Source: Mycobacterium decipiens (GTDB taxonomy: Bacteria > Actinomycetota > Actinomycetes > Mycobacteriales > Mycobacteriaceae). From it: 64,000 nt of DNA. The stretch is taken from assembly GCF_963853665.1 (NCBI RefSeq), contig NZ_OY970459.1, positions 4,402,001 through 4,466,000 of the forward strand, in the 5' to 3' direction. Made by a program: the position numbers and the translations under genes. This document shows positions 7,999-17,892 of the stretch, one piece after another (the stretch's first letter is position 1; every line of letters starts with the position of its first letter). The notes beneath the pieces were generated by a model. That model was given only the letters and a program-made list of their open reading frames with translations, had not been told where the DNA came from and made no database searches.

Positions 7999-8015
7999 AA
8001 TCCCCGATTGGGATT
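7999..8015. terminator. Weak hairpin between convergent genes
   Basis: AATCCC-cgatt-GGGATT forms a 6-bp stem with a 5-base loop between the secreted-protein stop (7972) and the mceF stop (8022). There is no T-tract; it may serve as a terminator, as many mycobacterial terminators lack one. Confidence 0.3.
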
Positions 8016-8021
8016 GCGGCA

Positions 8022-9758
8022 CTAAGTGGGAAACATGTCCTGCCACGTTTTGGGCGCCGTCGACGTCACCAGGTCCGCCTGCTGGTACAGCTTCCCGTCC
8101 GGACCGACATAGCGACCGGTGTGCGGGTCGTAATGGGCGACCGCCACCGCCGGCGCTGGTTCAGATCCGTTGAGCCCAAACGCGCTTGGAGCCGCCTGCG
8201 GCTCCCCGCCAGCGACCTCGTCGGGTGCGGGCACGTCGGGCGCCGACGATGTCGGTGTCCGAAGCTCACCCGGCGATGGGACGTCGAGCGGCGCTATCGG
8301 CGGAAAATCCTCCGACCGTGTGGACATGGTGGCCGACGACGGCAGCGGCGGTGCCGCGTATCCCAGCCCCGGCGGGCCATATTCGCCCCTCGGACCCGGG
8401 GGTGTCCCCCGCGGAACCGCGCCTGGCGGCAGCGGCGTTCCCTCCACCGGGGCGTAAATTCGGTCACCGAAGGTGATCCGGTCATCCGGCGGAACACCCT
8501 GCGAGAGCAGGTTCGGATCCAGCGGGTACGGACCGAGCACATGCTGTCTCATCGCCAACGGCTGGTATGGCTTGTCGCTCTTACAGATTTCGACCGTGGG
8601 CGCGCGTTTCCCCGGGCGATCCATGCAGGGATAATTTCGCGCGCCACGAACCGAGAGCGGTGAATCCTGCGGCAGTTTGCAATATATCCCGTCGGGTGTA
8701 TCGATCACGCTTGTGTCGGCCGGCGATCGCCACTGGCTGGGAGGCATGAAACCGACCGTGCAAATCGGCGGATCGTCGACCGTGATCGCGAAGTCGCCGA
8801 CCGGCATACCGTCTGGGTGGTTGGTATTCCCAGACACTTGTGTGGCGCTGACAATCGGCGGCAGCAACACCAGCAGTTGCTCCAGTCCGGGATGGTATGT
8901 GACGGCAATCTGGCCGATGGTGGTGAGGTTGGCCAGCAATACCGGCAATGTTGGTTTGATTTGGGTGAGCAGTCGAGACGCTTCGTTCGCGGCATCGGGA
9001 CCATTCTCCAGCAGGGTGCGCACCTTCGAGTCGTCGGCCACCAACACGTCCGAGATCCCGGCGAGGCTGCGCGCCCAGAGCCGGATGCTGTCGGTGGTGT
9101 GAGCCTGGGTGTCCAGCAGCGGGCCGGTGTCCTCGACCAGGGTTCGCGCGCGCTCGGCAACGCCGTTGAGGTCGCCGGAGAGTGTGGTAGTCGAGTCGAG
9201 CAGCGATCCAAAATCGTAGCCCGCCCCGTTGAAACCCCGGAACGCTTCGTCGAGCAGTTGGCTGAGCTTGTCCTTGGGAATGCTATCGATCAAGGCACTG
9301 ACCTGATCGAGCATGGGCCCGACCGCCTGCGGGATCGCAGTCTTGCCCATCGGGATCACCGAACCGTCGCCCAGGTAGGGCGGTGAGTCGGTTCGGGGCC
9401 GCAAGTCCACATATTGTTCGCCCACCGCGGAAATGCTGCGCACCTGGGCTTGCAGGTCCGCAGGGACCCTGGCCGAGCTGGCAAGGGAAAGCGTCGCATG
9501 CACGCACACGCGGTGTTTGGGGTCGCTGCAGTGGGAGGTCAACCCCACCCCGGTGACCTTGCCGACCTCCACTCCGCGGTAGGTCACGTTGCTGAACCGG
9601 TACAGCCCGCCCGCTTCGGGAAGTTCCAAGGTGACCGTAATCCGCCCGATGCCAAGCAGAGTCGGCGCCTGGACGTAGGTAAAGACCATCACGACAATGC
9701 CGATGATCGAGGCGATCGTGAAAATGACCAGCTGGATACGGACAAATCGGGTCAGCAT
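8022..9758 (-). CDS. Mce family protein MceF
   Basis: A 578-residue Mce protein, last in the operon. An N-terminal membrane anchor (about 5-30) is followed by the MCE/MlaD domain (about 35-120, including NVTYRGVEVGKV), a long helical stretch to about residue 300, and a Pro-rich C-terminal tail of about 200 residues ending GKLYQQADLV...MFPT. Six Mce proteins are thought to form a heterohexameric tunnel carrying lipid across the periplasm to the YrbE permease. It starts one base after the mceE stop. Named MceF by position. Confidence 0.9.
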   Translation of the reverse strand: MLTRFVRIQLVIFTIASIIGIVVMVFTYVQAPTLLGIGRITVTLELPEAGGLYRFSNVTYRGVEVGKVTGVGLTSHCSDPKHRVCVHATLSLASSARVPADLQAQVRSISAVGEQYVDLRPRTDSPPYLGDGSVIPMGKTAIPQAVGPMLDQVSALIDSIPKDKLSQLLDEAFRGFNGAGYDFGSLLDSTTTLSGDLNGVAERARTLVEDTGPLLDTQAHTTDSIRLWARSLAGISDVLVADDSKVRTLLENGPDAANEASRLLTQIKPTLPVLLANLTTIGQIAVTYHPGLEQLLVLLPPIVSATQVSGNTNHPDGMPVGDFAITVDDPPICTVGFMPPSQWRSPADTSVIDTPDGIYCKLPQDSPLSVRGARNYPCMDRPGKRAPTVEICKSDKPYQPLAMRQHVLGPYPLDPNLLSQGVPPDDRITFGDRIYAPVEGTPLPPGAVPRGTPPGPRGEYGPPGLGYAAPPLPSSATMSTRSEDFPPIAPLDVPSPGELRTPTSSAPDVPAPDEVAGGEPQAAPSAFGLNGSEPAPAVAVAHYDPHTGRYVGPDGKLYQQADLVTSTAPKTWQDMFPT

Positions 9759-11039
9759 CTAGCCACCACCCTCCGCCGGTGGGTTCGCTGATGGTGGTGT
9801 GTCGGTTGCCGGGGCGCCCGGCGGCGTTTCAGCCGGGCCGGCGGCGGGCGCGACAGCCGCCGTAGGTGCTTGACTCGGCGGAGGACCCGGCAGCGGCACC
9901 AGCCCGGCATGAAGTGGGTCAAGGGTGTAATTCAGGTAGTAGGGGTCCCCGGGCGCCGGCGGTTCCGGCGCGTGCAGCTCTCCCCAGTGTGTCCCCAGCA
10001 TCAGCCCTCGCTTGAGCCGCGGAATGGTCAAGTCCAAGTGGGCCCAGAGGTTGAAGTAGTCGCCCCTGGCGCCCCGATCGATGAGATTCTGCGGGAACGG
10101 AAATGTCAGCGAGAACGCCAGCGCCGCATCGATTTCCGGTCCGACATCGACGAGCGCTTGGATCGTGGGCTCCAGGTTCTTGAGGTTCCTGACCAAGTCG
10201 GCCTGGGTGTCCCTGATCAGCCCGGTGGCGGTGTTGCTGAATACCCGAAGTTTGTCCAGGGCGGTCGTGAGCCGTGGCCGCTCTCTGATCAGCACGTCCA
10301 GCGCGGGCGGTACCTTGCGCAGCGCCTCGGCGACGGTGTCACGCTGCCCGGCCAGCGTGCCGGCAAACCGGTTCAACTCCTGGATGGATGCGATGAGGTT
10401 GTCGCGCTGTTGGTCGAAGGTCCCCACGAACGTGTCGAGGCGAGTGATCAGATCCCGAATGGCGCCCTGGTTCCCGGACAGGGCGGCATTGAAATTGTGG
10501 ATGATCTCCCCGATCTGACCCAGTCCACCTCCGTTGACCACGGCCGATACCGACGACAGGGTTTGTTCTGTCGACGGATAGGTCGATGACCGATTCAAAC
10601 CGATGGTGGCACCCGGTTGCAGTCGTCCGGTTGCCGGCTGGCCGAGCGGCGGATTGAGCTCCAGATGCATCGACCCCAGCAGGCTGGTTTGCCCGACGCT
10701 GGCCACCGCGTTCGCTGGGACGACCGCATCGCGTTCTACTGAGATCTCGACGTCGGCGTACCAGCCCTTTTCGGTGCACTGCGCAGTGAGCTGAGTGCAC
10801 ACCGTCATCCTGCTGATACTGCCGACCACCACGTCGTTGATCAGTACTGGCGAATTCGACTCTAACGTACCGACATTCGCAACCAGCACATGGTAGATGT
10901 TCGCTCCCGACCCGCGGCCCACCGCGCCGGGCAGCGGCAGCGAGTTCAGCCCGTGGAATGCGCATCCCGTGGCGATCAGCAGGACGCAGGAGCCGACGGC
11001 AAGCAATCGCCGGAGGAGCGTCGGGCACCCGGCGGTCAT
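9759..11039 (-). CDS. Mce family lipoprotein MceE (LprK-type)
   Basis: A 426-residue lipoprotein of the Mce set. The signal peptide ends in a lipobox-like LLIATGC with the lipidated Cys26, then the MCE domain (about 40-125, NSPVLINDVVVGSI) and helical region. The C-terminal 50 residues are Pro/Ala-rich. Fifth-position lipoproteins are standard in mycobacterial mce operons. The start overlaps the mceD stop by 4 bases (ATGA), indicating coupling. Confidence 0.92.
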   Translation of the reverse strand: MTAGCPTLLRRLLAVGSCVLLIATGCAFHGLNSLPLPGAVGRGSGANIYHVLVANVGTLESNSPVLINDVVVGSISRMTVCTQLTAQCTEKGWYADVEISVERDAVVPANAVASVGQTSLLGSMHLELNPPLGQPATGRLQPGATIGLNRSSTYPSTEQTLSSVSAVVNGGGLGQIGEIIHNFNAALSGNQGAIRDLITRLDTFVGTFDQQRDNLIASIQELNRFAGTLAGQRDTVAEALRKVPPALDVLIRERPRLTTALDKLRVFSNTATGLIRDTQADLVRNLKNLEPTIQALVDVGPEIDAALAFSLTFPFPQNLIDRGARGDYFNLWAHLDLTIPRLKRGLMLGTHWGELHAPEPPAPGDPYYLNYTLDPLHAGLVPLPGPPPSQAPTAAVAPAAGPAETPPGAPATDTPPSANPPAEGGG

Positions 11040-12469
11040 GGACTCGGGCCTTCGGCTGGCAACAGCACGCCCGGTAGGCCCGGAGCGGGCGCGGGCGATT
11101 CCATCGGTGTCGTCGGCGCCGGCGGCAATGGCATCGCTGCGCCCGGTATCCGCGCCGGCGGCACCGCCCCCGGCGGTCCCACGGGATCACCCGGCAGGCC
11201 GGTATACGCGGACACAGCGGGCGGGATCTCGGGAGGCCCGGGTTTGGGACCTTCGCCGCCCGGCGCCAGGCGCGGCTCGGTATAGACGATGTTCTCCGGG
11301 CGGAACGACGGGTTCAGGAATGGGTTGATGGGAATCGGCAGATGGTTGTAGTTGAGCAGCCGCAATCCCGGGCCGATAAACAAGGAACACAGCTTGGCCG
11401 ATTCGACGGCAGTAATGTTCTCGAGGCTGCCGGTCACCGAGCAGCCGGGTATTGGAACCGGAAAGATAGCACCCGAAAATACGGGATTCGCCTCGTTGAT
11501 CAACCCGAACCCGCCGATGATGGTACCGGTGTCAGCGTCATAGTCGTTGTAGAAGTTCGCGAGCGCGTTCGGCGCGACGTGCAGAATGTTCTCCAGGGCC
11601 ATGTGGTGATCGACGAGGTTCTGAGTGATATTGGCCAACCGCTGAATCTGCTCGGCCGCCGGGTCGCGGGTCTCGGCGATGAATCGCCGCACCTCCGAGA
11701 CCACCTCGGCTAGATCCGTCAGCGCCGCGTCCAGGTCCGACCTGCTGTCGTTGACCACGCTGGTGAGCGTGGCGAGCCGATCGTTGAACTGCACGATCTG
11801 AGTGTTGCTGTCGCGCAGCGCGGTGACGAAGGTCTGCAGTCCTTTGATGATGTCGACGATGTTCCCGCTGCCGTTCGCGAGGATCCGCCCCACCCCCGAC
11901 AGCTGAGCCAGCGCCTGCCGCAGCTTGTCGCCGTTGCCCTCAAGTGCGTTGGCAGCGCTGTCGATGAAGCGGGCTACCGAAGGCGTCGACACCTGACCGT
12001 TCGGACCCAGATCCGTTGCCAGCCGCATCAATTGGGTCTTAACCTCGTCCCACTCGACGGGTGCCGCCGTCCGCTCGATCGGTATCACCGCGCCGTCCGG
12101 CATGACCGGGCCACTCGTCCGGTACGCCGGGGCGAGCTGGACGTATCGGGCAGCGACCAGATTCTGGGCGACAATCACCGCTTTCGCGTCCGCCGGAATG
12201 AGCACGTCGTTGTCGACGTGCATGATCATCCTGACCTGCTTCCCCTCCGGTTTCAGGGCAGCGATGCTGCCGACCTTGACGCCCGAGACCCGCACATCGT
12301 CGCCCGGGTAGATCGCGGTGGTAGTGGCGAAGTAGGCGGTGATTGTCTTCGGGCGGAAGAACGTCTGCCGGACAACGAATGCCGTCGAAGAGAGCAATAG
12401 TCCCACCAAGATGATCCCGGTGACGATCGCAAGCCGGCTGCGCGGAACCCCCGGAATCCCCCAAGTCAC
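11036..12469 (-). CDS. Mce family protein MceD
   Basis: A 477-residue Mce protein with an N-terminal anchor (LAIVTGIILVGLLLSSTAFVV), MCE domain (around residues 35-120, GDDVRVSGVKVGSIAAL), helical mid-section and a strongly Pro-rich C-terminus (about the last 80 residues). I start at GTG 12469, whose GTGA overlaps the mceC stop by 4 bases as at other junctions; the frame is open to 12511, which would add 14 residues and a 46-base overlap. Called MceD from operon order. Confidence 0.88.
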   Translation of the reverse strand: MTWGIPGVPRSRLAIVTGIILVGLLLSSTAFVVRQTFFRPKTITAYFATTTAIYPGDDVRVSGVKVGSIAALKPEGKQVRMIMHVDNDVLIPADAKAVIVAQNLVAARYVQLAPAYRTSGPVMPDGAVIPIERTAAPVEWDEVKTQLMRLATDLGPNGQVSTPSVARFIDSAANALEGNGDKLRQALAQLSGVGRILANGSGNIVDIIKGLQTFVTALRDSNTQIVQFNDRLATLTSVVNDSRSDLDAALTDLAEVVSEVRRFIAETRDPAAEQIQRLANITQNLVDHHMALENILHVAPNALANFYNDYDADTGTIIGGFGLINEANPVFSGAIFPVPIPGCSVTGSLENITAVESAKLCSLFIGPGLRLLNYNHLPIPINPFLNPSFRPENIVYTEPRLAPGGEGPKPGPPEIPPAVSAYTGLPGDPVGPPGAVPPARIPGAAMPLPPAPTTPMESPAPAPGLPGVLLPAEGPSP

Positions 12470-13584
12470 TGCGATCCTCCGATCCTTCCGCCCAACGTAC
12501 AGCCCGGGCACGGCGGAATGGCGTTGTACGGGAACGGGACCAACGATCGCGGTACGGTCGAAGGGAAGCCAGGACCGCGAGCAGTGTCAAAGGTCCGGAA
12601 TCCCCAGAGGTAGTCCAGGAACGGCTGGAAGAGGTTCCCGATAGTAAGATTTGGGACAAACGCTTGGTAGTAGAAGCCGGCGGAGACCGCTTCGCCCAGC
12701 GTGATCTGATACTTCGCGAGAGCCGGCAGCGCCTTTCCGATGTTGTCGCGGTTCCTTTCCAGCATCGCGGCCACCGAATTCAGCCTCTCCAGCGTCGGCG
12801 CCAACTCGCTTTCGTTGTCGTTCACCAATCCCTTCAGCTGCTTGGCCACCGCCGAGGTGTTGGCCAGTAGCTCGACGATCTCCTGGCGGCGCGCCACCAA
12901 TACTTCGAGCAGATCGTCGGCATTGAGGATGAGCGCATTAACTTGCTGGCTGCGTTCCGACAGGATCCCGGTGACGTCGGCGGCACTTTTCAGAAGCTGC
13001 GCCAGTGATTCGTTGCGGCTGTTGAGACTTCGTGACAACCGGGTCACCCCGTCGAAGGCCGGCCCCAATTGCGGCGCGATCTGGTCGAGCGTCGCCGAGA
13101 GCGTGTCCAGCGAATGGTTGAGCGCCGCCGTGTCGGTCTCGGAAGCGTAGGTGGTGAGATCGCCGACGGCGTCCGTCAACGAGTAGGGCGAGGACGTGCG
13201 AGAGATCGGGATGACATCCATCGAACGCATCGCCCCGCTGCCGGCCGACTCCAAGGTCAGCACCCGCTCGCCCAGCAGCGTACCGGTCCTGATGTGCGCG
13301 GCGCTATCCGTCCCCAGCGCAATGTTCGACTTGACGGTGAAGGTCACCAAGACATCGCCATTGTGCAGCGAAATATCCGATACCTTGCCGACTTTGATCC
13401 CCGACACCGTTACGGCGTTGCCGACGGCAATCCCGCCGGCTTCGGAAAACAGCGCCTGGTACCGGACCGCCGTCGCCAACGACAACAACCGGTCAGGCGA
13501 AAGTCCCACCAGGATGACCAGCACAACCAGGACAACGCCGATGAACCCGGCCCGAGTAAGGCTACGCCCGCGATACTTCAACAT
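12466..13584 (-). CDS. Mce family protein MceC
   Basis: A 372-residue Mce protein: N-terminal membrane helix (GFIGVVLVVLVILVGLS), MCE domain (about 40-120, NAVTVSGIKVGKVSDI), then long helices with heptad-like leucines. It lacks the long Pro-rich tail seen in its D and F partners. Its start codon overlaps the mceB stop by one base (TGATG). Position defines it as MceC. Confidence 0.88.
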   Translation of the reverse strand: MLKYRGRSLTRAGFIGVVLVVLVILVGLSPDRLLSLATAVRYQALFSEAGGIAVGNAVTVSGIKVGKVSDISLHNGDVLVTFTVKSNIALGTDSAAHIRTGTLLGERVLTLESAGSGAMRSMDVIPISRTSSPYSLTDAVGDLTTYASETDTAALNHSLDTLSATLDQIAPQLGPAFDGVTRLSRSLNSRNESLAQLLKSAADVTGILSERSQQVNALILNADDLLEVLVARRQEIVELLANTSAVAKQLKGLVNDNESELAPTLERLNSVAAMLERNRDNIGKALPALAKYQITLGEAVSAGFYYQAFVPNLTIGNLFQPFLDYLWGFRTFDTARGPGFPSTVPRSLVPFPYNAIPPCPGCTLGGRIGGSQ

Positions 13585-14603
13585 CAGGGTTCAGCGCACC
13601 TCCCTGCATCTGACCTAAACCAGGGGGCTACCACCGTCTGGCCATTCAGGTCCGTACCGCGCAGCCACAGACCGCAGACGTAGTACGGGATGGTGGAGCC
13701 CATGGTGCCAAGTCGCACCAGCTTGCGGTAGTTCTCCGGCGCCTTCCCCAGCGCAGCTTCGAGTTTGTCCTTGTCCTGATCGAGCAGGGGCGCCAGCCGG
13801 CTCAGCTGATCCACCGTGCCGGCCAGCGCCGGTCGCGCCTGGCCCAGCAGATCCGCCAATGAGGCGGTTCCGTTGTCCAGGGCCTCGATAGCGGCACCGA
13901 TGGTGTCGCGGTCTCCCGACAGCCCGGTGACAAGGCGCTCCAGCCGATCGATCGTAGTGGAGAACTTGCCGCCGTCCTTGGACAGTGTCCTCAGCACCGC
14001 ATTGAGGTTGTCGATCAGTTGCTGGACCGTTTGGTCGTTGTTGGCCAACGCATCCGAGAAGGACGACGTCTTCGACAACAACGACTGCAGCGTTGCGCCC
14101 TGTCCTTGGAAGACCTGGATGAGCGACGAGGTGAGCGCGTTGACATCCTGCGGGTTCAGGCCCTGGATAACGGGTTTCAGTCCGCCAAGCAGGAGGTCGA
14201 GGTCAAGCGCCGGTGAGGTGCGGCCGACCGGAATCTGCCCGCCCGGCGCCAGCCGTTTGGTCGATCCGGGGCCGTCGACGAGCTCCAGATAGCGATCGCC
14301 GACCAAATTGAGGTACCGAACCGCCGCTTTGGTGCCCTCAGTGAGCACAATGTTGCGGTCGGCGTCGAATTTCACCACGACCTTCTTGTCGGGTTGCAGT
14401 TCGACGCCGGTGACCGTGCCCACCCGGATACCGGCGACTCGCACCGTCTGTCCGGTCTTGAGCCGCGATACATCGGTGAACACCGCCGAGTACCCATTCG
14501 TCGCACCGGTGCGGTACTGGCCGAAGATGAAGAACAGAAACGCGGTCAGCACCAACATCACGACCGCGAAGGCCGCGAACTTGATGATCGGCCCCCGCCT
14601 CAT
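13584..14603 (-). CDS. Mce family protein MceB
   Basis: A 339-residue Mce protein, the usual MceB length. It has a membrane anchor (FAAFAVVMLVLTAFLFFIFG), an MCE domain (about 38-120, GQTVRVAGIRVGTVTGVEL) and C-terminal helices, ending with the conserved YYVCGLWLRG-type segment. The start overlaps the mceA stop by 4 bases. It likely forms one subunit of the periplasmic lipid tunnel. Confidence 0.9.
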   Translation of the reverse strand: MRRGPIIKFAAFAVVMLVLTAFLFFIFGQYRTGATNGYSAVFTDVSRLKTGQTVRVAGIRVGTVTGVELQPDKKVVVKFDADRNIVLTEGTKAAVRYLNLVGDRYLELVDGPGSTKRLAPGGQIPVGRTSPALDLDLLLGGLKPVIQGLNPQDVNALTSSLIQVFQGQGATLQSLLSKTSSFSDALANNDQTVQQLIDNLNAVLRTLSKDGGKFSTTIDRLERLVTGLSGDRDTIGAAIEALDNGTASLADLLGQARPALAGTVDQLSRLAPLLDQDKDKLEAALGKAPENYRKLVRLGTMGSTIPYYVCGLWLRGTDLNGQTVVAPWFRSDAGRCAEP

Positions 14604-15892
14604 CCGGGTTCTCCGATCTGAGCGGAGTTGCGTGGCGGGCCAGCGATCGGCCCATACAGCAACTGCTTGAGGGCGTCGGAGTTGATGAGTAGCTGCTGGT
14701 TTCCGTACTGCGTCGGGTTGGCACCGACATCCGCGACGACAAACGGTTCAATCTTGTTGAAGGGGATCTTCGGAAGGTCCAGGCACTGCGGTCCGCCCGT
14801 TGCCGCGACCTTGGGCAGGTGCGTCGGGTATCGATAGCGTTCGGCACCCCATACCAAACTCGCCGATAGCCAGATACCCGGTTCCGCCAGCGGCGGAAAA
14901 TGAGTCATCGTTACGAGCCCACCGAGGCCGCAGGTCAACGCTTCGTTGTACTCGTTGGTCAGATCCGTGGTCGGCACCAGCAGATGCAGCACATCGGTGA
15001 GTGGTTTGCGGTTGGTGCGCAGCACGTCGTTGCCAATGTCGGCCAAACCGATCACGCTGATTAACAACGCATCCAGGTTTCTCTGCTCGTCGACAATCGA
15101 TTGGCTGATTCGGCTCGCGTTGTCGATCGTCCTGATGAGATCCGGGGCGGCATCGGCGTAGGCGTTGGCCACCACTCGAGTGGCCGCGATGTCGTGGCTC
15201 AGTGCGTCAAGACTGGGCTGAAGCGTCGCGAGAAACGAATCCAGATCGCTCAGCGCCTGGCCGATCTTTGCGCCCCTGCCGCTGAACGCCGAGGCTATCG
15301 CGCCCAAGGTTTCGTTGAGTTTTGCGGGATCGATCTTCGCCAACACCGACGTGAGTTGCTGGAACACGGTGTTGATCTCGACTGTGACGTGTTGGTGTTT
15401 GCCGTCGATCACCTGGCCCGCGTGCAGCGGCAGCGGTGAGGGATCGGCGGGCGGCACGAACTCCACGGACTTCGCACCGAAAACCGTTGTAGACGCGATG
15501 TTTACCAGCACATTCGACGGAATGAAGTGCATCTGGGCGGGATCGATCGCAAGATGAAGCGCGGCTTCGCCGTTCGGCAGCGACTCGATCGACGCGACCT
15601 TGCCAACCTGCACGCCGCGCATCTTCACCTTGGCGTCCGGGTTCATCACCAGACCGGCACGCGGGGACAATACGGTAACCGGAACGCTTTCGGTGAATCC
15701 GCCACTGAACAACGCAATCGCGACCGCGAAGACTCCGGCAATCAGCACAATGGTCGCCAGGCCGGCCAGAGGCCGCACATAGCCGGGAGTGGGTTGGCGA
15801 CGGGTGACCGCCCGCGCCTGGCCCCCACCGGTGGCTTCGGTCCTGGGCGGCCCGGCCCTTGGGCCGCCGGGCGGCGGGATCCTATGCGTCAC
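14600..15892 (-). CDS. Mce family protein MceA
   Basis: A 430-residue Mce protein, first of the six. A Pro/Gly/Arg-rich cytoplasmic N-terminus (about 1-40) precedes the anchor helix (LAGLATIVLIAGVFAVAIALF) and the MCE domain (about 70-150, DAKVKMRGVQVGKVASIESL). It lies 10 bases after yrbEB, in the same operon. I do not assign it to a numbered mce locus (mce1-mce4 or others), because that needs sequence comparison. Confidence 0.9.
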   Translation of the reverse strand: MTHRIPPPGGPRAGPPRTEATGGGQARAVTRRQPTPGYVRPLAGLATIVLIAGVFAVAIALFSGGFTESVPVTVLSPRAGLVMNPDAKVKMRGVQVGKVASIESLPNGEAALHLAIDPAQMHFIPSNVLVNIASTTVFGAKSVEFVPPADPSPLPLHAGQVIDGKHQHVTVEINTVFQQLTSVLAKIDPAKLNETLGAIASAFSGRGAKIGQALSDLDSFLATLQPSLDALSHDIAATRVVANAYADAAPDLIRTIDNASRISQSIVDEQRNLDALLISVIGLADIGNDVLRTNRKPLTDVLHLLVPTTDLTNEYNEALTCGLGGLVTMTHFPPLAEPGIWLSASLVWGAERYRYPTHLPKVAATGGPQCLDLPKIPFNKIEPFVVADVGANPTQYGNQQLLINSDALKQLLYGPIAGPPRNSAQIGEPG

Positions 15893-15902
15893 CTGTCCCC
15901 CC

Positions 15903-16748
15903 TTAGCCAGCGAGGTTGAAGTTTCCGTTGGAACCGTAGATTGACAACGACACCAGCAGCGTCACCGACACCACGACAACGAGTGAGGTACGCACTGCAT
16001 TGCCCACTGCTAGGCCGACACCGGACGGGCCACCGGAGGCGAAATACCCGTAGTACGTGTGGATCAGCAGGATGGTGATCGCCATCAGGACCGCCTGCAG
16101 GAAGGACCACAGCAAGTCGATCGGGTTCAGGAACGTGTCGAAGTAATGGTTGTACAAGCCGCCCGACTGCCCGAACAGCATCACTGTGACGAATTGGCTT
16201 GCCAGGAACGACAAGATGACGGCGATGCTGTAAAGCGGGGTAATCGCCATCATCCCGGCGACGATCCGGGTACTCACCAAGTATGAAATCGGTCGAATCG
16301 CCATGCTTTCCAGCGCGTCGACCTCTTCGTTGATCCGCATCGCGCCCAGCTGCGCGGTGACGCCGGCACCAAAGGTCGCCGCCAACCCGATGCCGGCTAC
16401 CACCGGTGCCGAGATCCGGACATTGATGAATGCCGCCAAGAACCCGGTCAGCGCTTCGATGCCGATATTGCCCAGCGAGCTGTACCCTTGCACGGCAAGC
16501 GTGCCACCGGCCGCCAACGTCAGAAAGCCGACGATCACGACGGTGCCGCCGATCATCGCTAAAGTCCCTGCGCCCATGCTGATTTCGGCGATGAGACGAA
16601 TGACCTCGCGCCGGTAATGGACAACCGCGAACGGTGCCCCGGCGAGCGCTCTGCCATAGAACAAAGTGTGGTCTCCGATTCGGCCCAGGGTGGCGACCGG
16701 CCTCTCGAGGTTCCGGGTAAGTCGCGGGTAGACGGCTCGCAGTGCCAC
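15903..16748 (-). CDS. YrbE-type ABC transporter permease, second subunit (YrbEB)
   Basis: A 281-residue MlaE/YrbE permease with about five membrane helices. The coupling segment GAMRINEEVDALESMAI, with the EExDALE signature that contacts the MceG ATPase, is intact. YrbEA and YrbEB together form the inner-membrane permease of the Mce lipid importer; the ATPase MceG is encoded elsewhere in mycobacteria. It lies 13 bases after yrbEA. Confidence 0.92.
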   Translation of the reverse strand: MALRAVYPRLTRNLERPVATLGRIGDHTLFYGRALAGAPFAVVHYRREVIRLIAEISMGAGTLAMIGGTVVIVGFLTLAAGGTLAVQGYSSLGNIGIEALTGFLAAFINVRISAPVVAGIGLAATFGAGVTAQLGAMRINEEVDALESMAIRPISYLVSTRIVAGMMAITPLYSIAVILSFLASQFVTVMLFGQSGGLYNHYFDTFLNPIDLLWSFLQAVLMAITILLIHTYYGYFASGGPSGVGLAVGNAVRTSLVVVVSVTLLVSLSIYGSNGNFNLAG

Positions 16749-16761
16749 GGCTGATCCTCGC

Positions 16762-17598
16762 CTACCTTGGCGTCATCTGGATGCCGATCGCGGTGACGAC
16801 CACGTTGACCACGAATAGCGACATGAATGCGTACACCACGGTCTCATTCACCGCGTTGCCGACAGCCTTTGCGCCGCCACCGGTTATCGTCAAACCCCGG
16901 TAGCAGGCGACCAATCCGGCGATCAAGCCGAAAAGAGCTGCCTTGACGCAGGAGATGATTACCTCGGGCACTCCGGTCAGCAGGGTGATCCCGGCCGCGA
17001 ACGCGCCCGGATTGACATCCTGGACGAACACCGAGAACGTGTAGCCACCCAGAATGCCGATGATGACCACCAAGCTATTGAGCAGCAGGGCCACCAGCCC
17101 GGACGCCAGCATGCGGGGTGTGACCAACCGCTGCACGGGGTTGATCCCCAACACCTCCATTGCGTCGATCTCTTCGCGAATCGTTCGAGAACCCAAGTCG
17201 GCACACATTGCAGTCGCGCCTGCGCCCGCGACAATCAACACGGTCACCAACGGACCGACCTGGGTGACCGCACCGAAAGCGGCACCGGCACCACTGAGAT
17301 CCGCCGCGCCGAGTTCGCGCAACAGGATGTTGAGCGTAAAGCTCACCAGAACCGTAAACGGAATGGCCACCAACAACGTGGGTAACAGCGAGACACGGGC
17401 GACGAACCACGCCTGCTCGAAGAACTCTCGCGCTTGGAAGGGCCGGCGGAACGCGAATTTGATCGCTTCCGCTGACATCGCGAACAAGCCACCAACCGCC
17501 TGCATTGCCCCGGAGAAGTTCCCAACTGGTAACGACACTCCGGGTGACCAGCGGTCCCGGCTCTTATTCGCCATCCGCCTGCGCCCCGTCGGCGTCAT
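16762..17598 (-). CDS. YrbE-type ABC transporter permease, first subunit (YrbEA)
   Basis: A 278-residue permease of the MlaE/YrbE family, with the coupling motif SRTIREEIDAMEVLGINP and about five helices. It opens the eight-gene minus-strand yrbEAB-mceABCDEF operon. Two in-frame ATGs are possible (17598 and 17574); neither has a strong Shine-Dalgarno, and I keep the longer form. The preceding 294-bp gap should contain the operon promoter. Confidence 0.9.
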   Translation of the reverse strand: MTPTGRRRMANKSRDRWSPGVSLPVGNFSGAMQAVGGLFAMSAEAIKFAFRRPFQAREFFEQAWFVARVSLLPTLLVAIPFTVLVSFTLNILLRELGAADLSGAGAAFGAVTQVGPLVTVLIVAGAGATAMCADLGSRTIREEIDAMEVLGINPVQRLVTPRMLASGLVALLLNSLVVIIGILGGYTFSVFVQDVNPGAFAAGITLLTGVPEVIISCVKAALFGLIAGLVACYRGLTITGGGAKAVGNAVNETVVYAFMSLFVVNVVVTAIGIQMTPR

Positions 17599-17892
17599 GA
17601 AGCTGGACTATTCGCACCGACCGAGGCGAAATATGTTGCCAACTATGGCATCTCGGCTCAAGAACCGTCTCCCTCCTCACGCCAGTCCTCCGTTCCGTTG
17701 CGTGAGTTGGCGCCCCAATACGATGCCGGCCCGACCCTGCCCCCACCTCTTGGAGCGTTTGGCGATTATGACTCATGTCGCGTCCAGGCGGAACGGAAAA
17801 CGCACAACCGTTATCCGACAACTCGCCGATGCGCCCCGGTGAGTTCCGACAGAAGTGGCGTCCGGCTTAAACATTGCAGGAAAGCTCCGGCC
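17599..17892. other. Intergenic region with the presumed mce operon promoter
   Basis: 294 bases lie between the CoA-transferase stop and yrbEA. Apart from the inverted repeat at 17637-17650 I see no structure and no credible gene. Confidence 0.4.
17637..17650. promoter_or_regulatory. Inverted repeat upstream of yrbEA
   Basis: TGCCA-acta-TGGCA, a perfect 5-4-5 inverted repeat, lies 39 bases before the yrbEA start. It is a possible operator; it does not match the GAGAATnnnATTCTC palindrome found later in the window. Confidence 0.3.

Noticed and set aside
8022..17598. Assignment of the mce operon to a numbered locus (mce1-mce4 or mce5-mce8).
   Set aside because: Needs alignment to reference operons; gene order alone is common to all.
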